A DNA stretch of 5,817 nucleotides, from the NCBI GenBank assembly GCA_964530165.1, contig CAZGYE010000338.1, positions 1 through 5,817 of the forward strand. The letters are read 5' to 3'. This DNA comes from CAZGYE01 sp964530165 (GTDB taxonomy: Bacteria; Planctomycetota; Planctomycetia; Planctomycetales; Planctomycetaceae). Numbering within the stretch: position 1 is the first letter of the stretch; each line of letters opens with the position of its first letter. This document shows positions 1 to 5,817 of the stretch, piece by piece. The position numbers and the translations under genes were made by a program. The notes beneath the pieces are model-generated. The model was given only the letters and a program-made list of their open reading frames with translations, was not told the DNA's origin and searched no databases.

Positions 1-1
1 C

Positions 2-20
2 TGTCAAATTGGCTTTGACA
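2..20. other. Small inverted repeat downstream of the 1298-residue gene
   Basis: tgtcaaa (2-8) and tttgaca (14-20) are perfect 7-base inverted repeats around a 5-base loop (ttggc). They lie in AT-rich sequence 45 bases beyond the stop at 66-68. This could be a weak terminator hairpin, although the stem is AT-rich and the following bases are outside the window. It could also be an operator, since TTGACA resembles a -35 box on both strands. The rest of 1-65 holds no gene or clear signal. Confidence 0.3.
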
Positions 21-65
21 CGAATTTCATTTACTCTTTTTAGGTTAGTATTGTAACCGATTCGT

Positions 66-3000
66 TCATCTCGCGAGCAAATTCACGGCCCGGACCGTGC
101 GCGTCCGTTCCTCGATCTCCGGCGGCAAGTAGCCCTTAAACCAGGCTTTCGCCCGATATCGGAACTCGGTGCCGTCCGGCAGGAAGTCGATCGGCGGAGA
201 ACGCAGAGCCAACGGTTCACCGCTCATGGCGGCGGTATGCGGATCTTCGTGGCAACCGACGCACGATTTGGTCTCGCCCGGCCGGGGATAGATCCACGTC
301 TTCTGGTTGCCCACGACGCGGCGGTCGCTGTCCAAAACCTGCAGGTGCATCAACCGGTCCGCCGGCACATCGATGTAAAACGATCCGTCCGGAGCCAACG
401 GGACGGTGCCCAGCACCCGGGCAAAGGTGCCGCCGTGGTTCTTCCAGACCGGCCAGGGATTCGTCTGAGTGCTGTGACGCCCCACGACCGGCACTCCCTC
501 GATCAACCGTAGCAGCCGACCACGCTCGCGGACCTCTTTCTCCTGAGTCGCAAAGATCGACGAGCAAACAAACCGTCCGCTGTAACCGTATCGCTGTGCA
601 TTGGTTGGCAGCACCCTTGGCCGGCAGCGTGCGAGAACAGGACGCGCTTCGAAATCGGCCGTCGCCGGGTCGTTGTAGACGAGATCCAGCTTCTTGGTCG
701 CCGGATCGAGCAGGTACAGCCCCAGATCGACCTTCTCGCGGTCGTGCTCCTTGATCGACGAAGCACACAGAATCCGGCCGTCGGGTAACGGGAACGGCGT
801 CGTGTAGGCCCGCAGTGTGTTATCCGGCGTGATGACCGTCTCCGAATCCCGCCGCGGGCCGACCAGCGTCAGACCGCCCGGAGTCGCCACGACGATGTGC
901 CGTCCGTCGGGCATTTGCTGCGGCTGGCTGATTCGCAACACCCGGTGCGTCAGCGGCGCGTTTCCCGTCTCGCCCGGTCCCCGGGGACCGACGCGGTACT
1001 GGTTTTGCCAGTAGGCTCTGCGCTCCGGCCCGTAGAGCACACGGTCCCTTGTGCCGTCGGGATGCATGGCGTGCAGGGTCAGCTCGGTCTTGTTCCGCGA
1101 ATAGAAGACCTCCAGACGGCTGAAGACGATGCGGCCGTCGTGCAGGATGGCCGGCTCGTTGTCGCGGCCGATGTTCGTGGCGATGGGGTGCATGTCGGTC
1201 CCATCGGCGTTGATCACCCACAGTGCGGTCGCGGGATAGCCGTGGTACTCGTCGCGGATACCGCTGTGGCTGGTGGCAAACACGATTCGTCCGTCGGGCA
1301 GGTAGGCCGGTCCCACGTCGTGATACGGCCCGTCGGTCAATTGTTCCAGTCCCGAGCCGTCGACGTTGACGCGATAGAGATGCCACCACGGATCGTCCTG
1401 GCCGCGATGCGTGAAGATCACGTGCGACGCGTCCCAGGAGAGTTCCAGCTCACCCACGTAGCCGTCGGGGAATCGCGTCAGCGGCGTCACCTTTCCGTCG
1501 GGCCGCACCGGCCGCAGGACGTACAGGTTCCGTCCTGGTCGGTAGACGGGTCCCGAATCGGTCACCACGTATGTTTGCCGCCAGCGGTCGGCCTGCTCGA
1601 CCGTGCCGATCGTGTTGGGGATGTTGTTGCTGCCCTTGATGAACACGACGGCTTTCAAGAGTTGAGAGTCGAGAGTTGAGAGTTGTGAGTCGCCGGTGCC
1701 GGCCGTATCGAGCAGTTGTGGGGCAGGCTTTCCAGCCTGCCTTTGGGAGCTGGCAGGCTGGAAAGCCTGCCCCACACGGGCCGATGCGTCTTGCGAGAGC
1801 GTAATCCCGCGAGACCGTAAGGCATCGCGGGCGATGTGCCGCACGGAATGAAACGAGTGGCCGACGGCTGCTTTGCGCAGCGCGGCCAACGCTTGCTTGT
1901 TGCCGAGGTCGGCCAGCGCCTCAGCCGCCGCGTGACGGACATCCAACACCGAGCACTCGTCGTCGAGGATCCGGGCGATCAAGCCCGTCTGCTCATCGGC
2001 CCCCAGCAATCCCAACGCCCGGATCAACGCTTCGCGCCAGCGCGGGGCCGGGTCGTTGTACTCTTCGTTCTTGAACGTGCCGTTGTAGCCGTAGGCGGCC
2101 TCGGCCTTCGCTTCGGTGAGCAGCTTCGCGATCGGTCCGATCGCCCGCCGGTCGCCCAGCCACGCCAGTGTTTTGGCCGCGTTGATCCGCACCCAGCGCT
2201 CCTTGTGACTCAACAGCGCGATCAGCCGCGGCAGGTCGTCCCGCTCGGTGCAGACAGCCGGCAGCCAGCTCGACATGCGATAGGCGGGGAACACGGACCA
2301 AGTGGAAGAGTCGGCCGGCTTCGGCACGCGACGCGGTTGGCCCAACAGACTGAAAGCGTGCTCGCACGCCTCCTGCCGCAAGCCCGATTTCTCCATCAGG
2401 TATCGCGTTAGCAGATGACCCACTTCCGGCTCGTACAGCATGAACGTGTCGTGGTCGCCCGGCAGATTGGTCATCACCAGTGGGGCGATCTGACGCAGCG
2501 CGGCGAGGTCTTGAGGATCCTCCAACGGCAGCCGCGAGAGCGCGTAAGCGATGTAGAACGGCGTCTCCAACATGCGATCCTCGCTGGGGAAGCCCATTTT
2601 GTCGTCGCGGGGAACCTGGGCCGGGTCCTTTCCGTCCAACTGCTTCGCGTATCGCGGATAGGCGGCTAGTAACGCAGGCGCCGCCCGCTGATCGCCGAAG
2701 TCACCCAGCGCATCGGCGGCAAATCGCGCCCACATCGTGTCCTCCAGCCAGCCCACGAGCGCCTGGAAGCCCGCCTTGTCCCGCAAGCGGCCCAACGAAC
2801 GGATGCCGGCGCGGACCATCGGACGGTACTTCTGCGAGACCGGCGGCGACTGGCCGAGCGTCTCGAGGATCAACTGCGTCGCGCCTTTGCCGCCCAGTGC
2901 GCCGAGGGCCCGCAGCCCGCGCTCAAACCACCACGCGGTTTCGCCGGTCGGGTCGACTTTCGGCCCGGTCTTGCCGTTGACCTCAATCTCGAAGAACGTC

Positions 3001-3962
3001 GTCGGGTACTTCGGAAATTTCGACCCGTAACTGGTAATGCGGACATAACGGACCTTCCGCGGCGGAAAGTCGACGACCAGCTTGACCGGCGTGTCGCCCT
3101 TTTTTCGCTCGACGACGTCGAACGCTTTGCCGTCCAGACTCGTGGCCAGCTCGTACTCGGTCATTACGAACTGCGGGCCGTATTGGTGAATGGCGACCTG
3201 GGCAACCGTTTCCAGACGGCCCAGGTCGAGCAGGCACCATTGTGGGAAGGGCACGTTCTTGGTCTGCCAGTACGCCGGCCCGATCAAACCGTCTCTCAAC
3301 ACGCCGGGCGGTCCCCTATAGGTTGACGAAGCGGTCATCGCTCCGCTGTCGATCCAGGCTTTCGGCCCGGAAAGAAGCTTGAGGACTTCATCCGGCGGCC
3401 GATTCTCGGGCACGGTCTTCCACCAATCCTGCCAGACTTTCTGCTCTCGCCGTCGCTTCTCGAGGGGCGCCGTTGATTCGAGCGGAGACTCCATTCCGGT
3501 CAGGTTGGTCAGCGAAACGTGGGCGGCCTGCCGGGTGACCCAATCCGCGTCGTCGAGCGCTTGGATCAACGCCGGGACCGCCCGCCTGCCGCCGCACCAC
3601 GCCAATGCCAGGGCCGCTTCGCGGCGGACCAAGGCCGAGGGGTCCGCGAGCAGCCCGGTCAGGGCATTCTCGGCCGGATAGGCGCGGAGAAATCCCAACG
3701 CTTCAGCGGCGCGGGCCCGTGTCGAGTCCGAGTCCGCTTGCAGTTTCGCTAACTGCTCGGCGACTTGACGGGCGTACGGACGTTGTACCGTCTGCCCCGC
3801 CACGAGCGGTCGGGCCGCGATCAAGCAGACGAGAACGAATGACGAATGACGAATGACGAATGACGAATACCCGAACGCCCCCCGTTGGAGCATTTCCAGC
3901 CTATATTTCAGACGTGAACTGTCCGCCATTAGGCATTCAGACATTCGATATTCTTTAGACAT
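66..3962 (-). CDS. HEAT / discoidin / PD40 propeller / HzsA-like monohaem cytochrome c
   Basis: This 1298-residue protein is probably an exported c-type cytochrome of unknown substrate. Order of parts: N-terminus with hydrophobic core around 42-55 (SFVLVCLIAARPLVA) and a possible signal peptidase site after G56; HEAT/PBS-lyase-like repeats about 63-155; a Trp-rich stretch at 177-181; a discoidin (F5/8 type C) domain about 200-330 (DGL, WCLLDLG, YVRIT, FFEIEVNG); HEAT repeats about 340-430 and 575-715; a repeat-derived linker 724-769; PD40/TolB-like blades about 771-1110 with recurring PDGR/HDGR motifs; and an HzsA-like haem module ending in CVGCH at 1234-1238 (bases 249-263). Only about 60 residues follow the haem site, so it lacks the later CXXCH sites of the upstream gene. 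The longest-ORF start at 3962 lies in repeat DNA with no good ribosome binding site. The in-frame ATG at 3891-3893 (Met24) gives a conventional signal peptide of about 33 residues behind a weak AGG, and I favour it. Gene reality is near certain; function is unknown. Confidence 0.93.
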   Translation of the reverse strand: MSKEYRMSECLMADSSRLKYRLEMLQRGAFGYSSFVIRHSSFVLVCLIAARPLVAGQTVQRPYARQVAEQLAKLQADSDSTRARAAEALGFLRAYPAENALTGLLADPSALVRREAALALAWCGGRRAVPALIQALDDADWVTRQAAHVSLTNLTGMESPLESTAPLEKRRREQKVWQDWWKTVPENRPPDEVLKLLSGPKAWIDSGAMTASSTYRGPPGVLRDGLIGPAYWQTKNVPFPQWCLLDLGRLETVAQVAIHQYGPQFVMTEYELATSLDGKAFDVVERKKGDTPVKLVVDFPPRKVRYVRITSYGSKFPKYPTTFFEIEVNGKTGPKVDPTGETAWWFERGLRALGALGGKGATQLILETLGQSPPVSQKYRPMVRAGIRSLGRLRDKAGFQALVGWLEDTMWARFAADALGDFGDQRAAPALLAAYPRYAKQLDGKDPAQVPRDDKMGFPSEDRMLETPFYIAYALSRLPLEDPQDLAALRQIAPLVMTNLPGDHDTFMLYEPEVGHLLTRYLMEKSGLRQEACEHAFSLLGQPRRVPKPADSSTWSVFPAYRMSSWLPAVCTERDDLPRLIALLSHKERWVRINAAKTLAWLGDRRAIGPIAKLLTEAKAEAAYGYNGTFKNEEYNDPAPRWREALIRALGLLGADEQTGLIARILDDECSVLDVRHAAAEALADLGNKQALAALRKAAVGHSFHSVRHIARDALRSRGITLSQDASARVGQAFQPASSQRQAGKPAPQLLDTAGTGDSQLSTLDSQLLKAVVFIKGSNNIPNTIGTVEQADRWRQTYVVTDSGPVYRPGRNLYVLRPVRPDGKVTPLTRFPDGYVGELELSWDASHVIFTHRGQDDPWWHLYRVNVDGSGLEQLTDGPYHDVGPAYLPDGRIVFATSHSGIRDEYHGYPATALWVINADGTDMHPIATNIGRDNEPAILHDGRIVFSRLEVFYSRNKTELTLHAMHPDGTRDRVLYGPERRAYWQNQYRVGPRGPGETGNAPLTHRVLRISQPQQMPDGRHIVVATPGGLTLVGPRRDSETVITPDNTLRAYTTPFPLPDGRILCASSIKEHDREKVDLGLYLLDPATKKLDLVYNDPATADFEARPVLARCRPRVLPTNAQRYGYSGRFVCSSIFATQEKEVRERGRLLRLIEGVPVVGRHSTQTNPWPVWKNHGGTFARVLGTVPLAPDGSFYIDVPADRLMHLQVLDSDRRVVGNQKTWIYPRPGETKSCVGCHEDPHTAAMSGEPLALRSPPIDFLPDGTEFRYRAKAWFKGYLPPEIEERTRTVRAVNLLAR
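975..990. repeat. 16-bp perfect palindrome within the propeller coding region
   Basis: CGGTCCCCGGGGACCG is its own reverse complement. It encodes part of the glycine/proline-rich stretch VGPRGPGE (residues 991-998), between propeller blades. It may simply follow from GC-rich codons for Gly, Pro and Arg. No function is claimed. Confidence 0.5.
1659..1693. repeat. Degenerate tandem 7-bp array (gagttga/gagtcga), five units
   Basis: Five consecutive units read gagttga, gagtcga, gagttga, gagttgt and gagtcgc. On the minus strand they encode DSQLSTLDSQL (residues 758-768), immediately before the first propeller strand (KAVVFIKG). As with the other heptamer array, the coding strand is stop-free in all frames while the opposite strand contains TGA. 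The array lies 23 bases from the REP-like palindrome, so residues 724-769 are almost entirely repeat-derived. Unit divergence makes slippage less likely than in the signal-peptide array. Confidence 0.9.
1717..1776. repeat. REP/BIME-like palindrome read in frame
   Basis: Arms 1717-1741 and 1752-1776 are perfect reverse complements over 25 bases around a 10-base loop (1742-1751). Each arm is also a palindrome in itself: ggcaggct and agcctgcc around ttcc at 1722-1741, and the same arms around ggaa at 1752-1771. A head-to-head pair of small hairpins like this is the form of REP/BIME elements. The element is translated as residues 730-749 (GQAFQP...QAGKPAPQ) in the linker between the HEAT and propeller domains. 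From memory, GQAFQP/AGKP-type peptides recur in planctomycete predicted proteins, which would fit a dispersed family. I see no clear target-site duplication and no transposase nearby. Confidence 0.9.
3834..3868. repeat. Tandem 7-bp array (gacgaat), five units, inside the signal-peptide region
   Basis: Four perfect gacgaat units at 3841-3868 are preceded by one variant unit, aacgaat, at 3834-3840. Read on the minus strand they encode the cyclic heptapeptide SSFVIRH (residues about 33-43) and run straight into the hydrophobic core LVCLIAARPLVA. The coding-strand heptamer has no stop in any frame, whereas the other strand contains TGA. Repeats of this kind are, from memory, common between genes in planctomycetes. 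Here the array lies inside the ORF from every plausible ATG start upstream (3962, 3944, 3929, 3893), so it is translated unless the start is non-ATG and further in. A change of one unit would shift the frame. Confidence 0.95.
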
Positions 3963-3979
3963 TCGTCATTAGGCATTCA
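3927..3979. repeat. Direct repeats and degenerate CATTNNN units around the annotated start
   Basis: The 13-mer cattaggcattca occurs at 3927-3939 and again at 3967-3979. Between them agacattcg occurs at 3939-3947 and 3957-3965. CATT recurs at 7-base spacing at 3927/3934 and 3960/3967/3974, so this is a decayed array related to the 3834-3868 heptamer but in the opposite orientation. The ATG at 3960-3962 lies inside it, which makes the first 11-23 predicted residues (MSKEYRMSECLMADS...) doubtful as real protein. Confidence 0.75.
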
Positions 3980-4015
3980 CCGAAGCGGCTTCATGGACAT
4001 CATTGGCCCCCCGTA
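3963..4015. other. Short gap between the two cytochrome genes
   Basis: These 53 bases separate the stop of the upstream gene from the longest possible start of the downstream one. I see no promoter, no intrinsic terminator and no strong ribosome binding site. gaagcggcttc (3982-3992) is palindromic, but its one-base loop cannot form a hairpin. The short gap without a terminator favours co-transcription. If Met24 is the true start, the untranslated gap is about 122 bases and is mostly heptamer-type repeats. Confidence 0.6.
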
Positions 4016-5817
4016 TTATTGGGTCTGCTGAGGCGGCCGATACCAGAACGACCTCCAGTAGGTTTTGTCGGCGGCGTAGACGTCGATGGGGTCGTCTGCG
4101 CCGAGCTTCTGTGGCAGGGCGCCGAATCGCCGCATCTCACGGATGTAGTGTTCGTTGGGACGGAAGCCGGGCATGCCGAATCGTTTGTGCGTCTTCAGCT
4201 GCTCGGCCGCGGAGACGATGGTTGCGAGAATTTTCTGGTAGTCGGCATCGTTCGTGTCGGCGAAGACCTCGCCTTTGCAGACGCCCAACCCGCCGGCCTT
4301 GCGGGAAAGTGGAGCCAGCAGCAACAACGACTTCTCGGGCCGCGTCAGATTGCACCGCGATTGAGGAACCAGCGGGTACTGCCACGGGGAGCTGGCCAGA
4401 AATTCCGGTCTGCCGGCTTTGAGCGGCCCGAAATGGAGGTGGAATTTGACGTAATGCGGGTGGGGATGCTCGATCCGTTTGACGGAGTGACAGCTTCCGC
4501 AGCGGCGCTGCATGGGGGCCAGCGGCAGCTCGACCGGATAGATGCCGCTGCCCAACGCGGCATACGTTCCGGGATACGTCGCACTGGTCTCGATCCACAG
4601 CCGAACCAACGTCTGCTGCCGCGGGGAGAGTTTCGCGTCGTAGTGGCTGCCGTCGATCAGCTTCATCAGTTTGCTGGCCGAGCTGCCGATCGATCGCGGC
4701 TGCTGATGCGAATAGGGTCTGTTGCGTCCGTCGGCGAACAGACCCTTCTTGACCATGGTCCAGTAGCTGACCGTGTACAATGGGGTCCGGTCGCCGCAGA
4801 GATCGACCTGGCCGTCCCACCGTTCGGGGCTGTGGCACTTGACGCAATGCTCGTCGAGAATCGGCTGGACGTCCCGCGGATAGTCGATCACGTCGGGGAT
4901 GTCGTCGAACGGCTGAATGCGGCTGGGGGGCCGATTGATCGCCATCAGCTTGCCGTTGAATCGCGGCGTATGAGACCGCTGCTCGTGACAGCCGACACAA
5001 CCGGTCGTCTCACCCGGCTGCAACGTCACGAAACTCTGCATGCGTTTGACGGACAGGTCGTTCTCATCCAGGGCCACCAGGAACAGTGAACGCAGGGCGG
5101 GCAGCTCCATGTAAGCCGAGCCGTCCGCCTCCACCGGAATCGTCCCCAGGATGCGGGCCAGGGTGAAGGTGCCGCCGATCGATAACGGCTCCATCCCGCC
5201 GGAGAAGTTGACCGGCTTGGGGACCTGTTCCAGGACCAGCAGTTTCTTGATCTCACCCGGTTTGACGCCCTGCATGTTGCGGCCGCGGTAGATGTCCGAC
5301 AGCACCAACTCGCCCGTCCCTTTGGCGAGGTCCAGTTGGGAGGGCCTGATGCGCTCCCTCGGCCGGGGCGTCAGCGGCCGCGGTTCGTGGCATTGCCACT
5401 TCGATTCCGCCGGCGGCAGTTTGTAAACCAACTCGATGTTGCCCTGGCCGTCCATCACGAAAATGCCCTGCGCGTTGGCGACCAGGAAACACTCCTCCGA
5501 GATGGCGTACGGATCGCGGAACATCTGGTTGCCCTGGCTGACCCGTTTTGTGGCGGTCACGACGTCGGGACCGGCGCTGGGATCGACGATGGTCACGTAC
5601 CCCATGTGTTCTGGGCGACCGTGACCGGGCGAAAACGACGCCACCACCTTGTTCGTGCCGGGAATCGGCTTGGCGTCCAGCATCGAGGTCCCGCCGAACT
5701 CGTTGCCGTAATAAACCATCTGTCCCGTCCCGTCAGGATTGATGGTCCACAGGTGGTGGAAGTGAACCTGGCTGCGGTCGACGTATTCCCAGCGCATGTA
5801 CAAGACGCGTCCGTCCG
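4016..5817 (-). CDS. HzsA-related triple-CXXCH cytochrome, 5' end cut by the window
   Basis: The frame is open to the right edge, so the true start lies outside; 599 residues plus the TAA stop at 4016-4018 are visible. The in-frame TTG at 5801-5803 and ATG at 5795-5797 should not be taken as starts, because a propeller motif (DGRVLYMRW) runs across them to the edge. Counting from that TTG as residue 1: PD40/propeller-like strands about 1-130 (INPDGTGQ); an HzsA-alpha-like module about 165-275 (GGTFTLARILGTIP, then QPGETTGCVGCH); and a C-terminal cytochrome part with CVKCH at 320-324 and CGSCH at 435-439, so haem sites at 269, 320 and 435 (bases 4985-4999, 4832-4846, 4487-4501). The LIDGSHYDAKLS...LVRLWIE stretch about 382-405 resembles planctomycete cytochrome domains. 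Export is required for haem c attachment, so a signal peptide is expected beyond the edge. It lies directly upstream of the second cytochrome gene on the same strand, which suggests co-transcription. Family assignment is good; the reaction is unknown. Confidence 0.92.
   Translation of the reverse strand, partial: DGRVLYMRWEYVDRSQVHFHHLWTINPDGTGQMVYYGNEFGGTSMLDAKPIPGTNKVVASFSPGHGRPEHMGYVTIVDPSAGPDVVTATKRVSQGNQMFRDPYAISEECFLVANAQGIFVMDGQGNIELVYKLPPAESKWQCHEPRPLTPRPRERIRPSQLDLAKGTGELVLSDIYRGRNMQGVKPGEIKKLLVLEQVPKPVNFSGGMEPLSIGGTFTLARILGTIPVEADGSAYMELPALRSLFLVALDENDLSVKRMQSFVTLQPGETTGCVGCHEQRSHTPRFNGKLMAINRPPSRIQPFDDIPDVIDYPRDVQPILDEHCVKCHSPERWDGQVDLCGDRTPLYTVSYWTMVKKGLFADGRNRPYSHQQPRSIGSSASKLMKLIDGSHYDAKLSPRQQTLVRLWIETSATYPGTYAALGSGIYPVELPLAPMQRRCGSCHSVKRIEHPHPHYVKFHLHFGPLKAGRPEFLASSPWQYPLVPQSRCNLTRPEKSLLLLAPLSRKAGGLGVCKGEVFADTNDADYQKILATIVSAAEQLKTHKRFGMPGFRPNEHYIREMRRFGALPQKLGADDPIDVYAADKTYWRSFWYRPPQQTQ

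Noticed and set aside
897..1679. Plus-strand open frame of 260 codons antisense to the propeller region
   Set aside because: No domain and no ribosome binding site that I can see. It mirrors the codon positions of the real minus-strand gene and ends in the heptamer repeat.
1659..1776. CRISPR-like array
   Set aside because: The heptamers are directly adjacent without spacers, and the palindrome is a single element. There is no repeat-spacer pattern and no cas gene.
3982..3992. Terminator hairpin between the two genes (gaagcggcttc)
   Set aside because: The palindrome leaves a one-base loop and is not followed by a T-tract in the direction of transcription.
4137..5000. Minus-strand open frame of 287 codons overlapping the triple-haem gene in another frame
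   Set aside because: Its product is arginine-rich, low in recognisable motifs and lies wholly inside a well-supported gene.
4019..5089. Long plus-strand open frame (356 codons) antisense to the upstream cytochrome gene
   Set aside because: The minus-strand frame has three CXXCH sites and clear family motifs over the same bases. The plus-strand product shows no recognisable domain and is explained by GC-rich codon bias.
66..5817. Anammox hydrazine synthase locus
   Set aside because: Similarity is limited to the HzsA-type propeller and haem module. There is no HzsB/C-like gene in view, the expected tyrosine ligand position is not conserved, and related proteins are widespread in non-anammox planctomycetes.

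Overview
The window reads as a high-GC planctomycete-type genome, probably Pirellulales-like. The reason is protein style: large exported multi-domain proteins that combine HEAT repeats, a discoidin (F5/8 type C) domain, PD40/TolB-like propeller blades and CXXCH haem sites. These carry the module known from the alpha subunit of anammox hydrazine synthase (HzsA), which is common as 'HzsA-related' proteins in non-anammox planctomycetes. Lineage is inferred from architecture and repeat style; there is no rRNA or marker gene here.

Layout: both genes lie on the minus strand, so transcription runs from high to low coordinates. The upstream gene (4016-5817) enters from the right edge and is cut there. 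Its visible part is the end of a propeller, the HzsA-like haem module and a C-terminal part with two more CXXCH sites, three in all. After a 53-base gap, or about 122 bases if the more likely internal start is used, comes a second gene (66-3962). It encodes a 1298-residue protein: signal peptide, HEAT repeats, discoidin domain, more HEAT repeats, a repeat-derived linker, PD40 propeller and a single-haem HzsA-like C-terminus. Positions 1-65 are AT-rich non-coding sequence with a small inverted repeat.

The two genes share a homologous haem module, 27 of 59 residues identical without gaps by hand alignment. They are adjacent and co-oriented, and plausibly form an operon for two periplasmic cytochromes. 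Their substrate is unknown. Nothing here shows hydrazine synthesis: no HzsB/C-like gene is visible, and as far as I recall the unusual tyrosine haem ligand of HzsA is not at the expected place in either protein.

The most unusual content is repeat DNA read as protein inside the 1298-residue gene. A near-perfect heptamer array (five units) lies in the signal-peptide region. A second, degenerate heptamer array and a perfect 25-bp-arm palindrome resembling a REP/BIME element form the linker between the HEAT and propeller halves. Both heptamers are stop-free in all three frames on the coding strand, so they can be absorbed into a gene in any phase; a change of one unit would shift the frame. I saw no convincing evidence of a wholly new multi-gene system. 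The intragenic repeats and the domain fusion are what merit follow-up.
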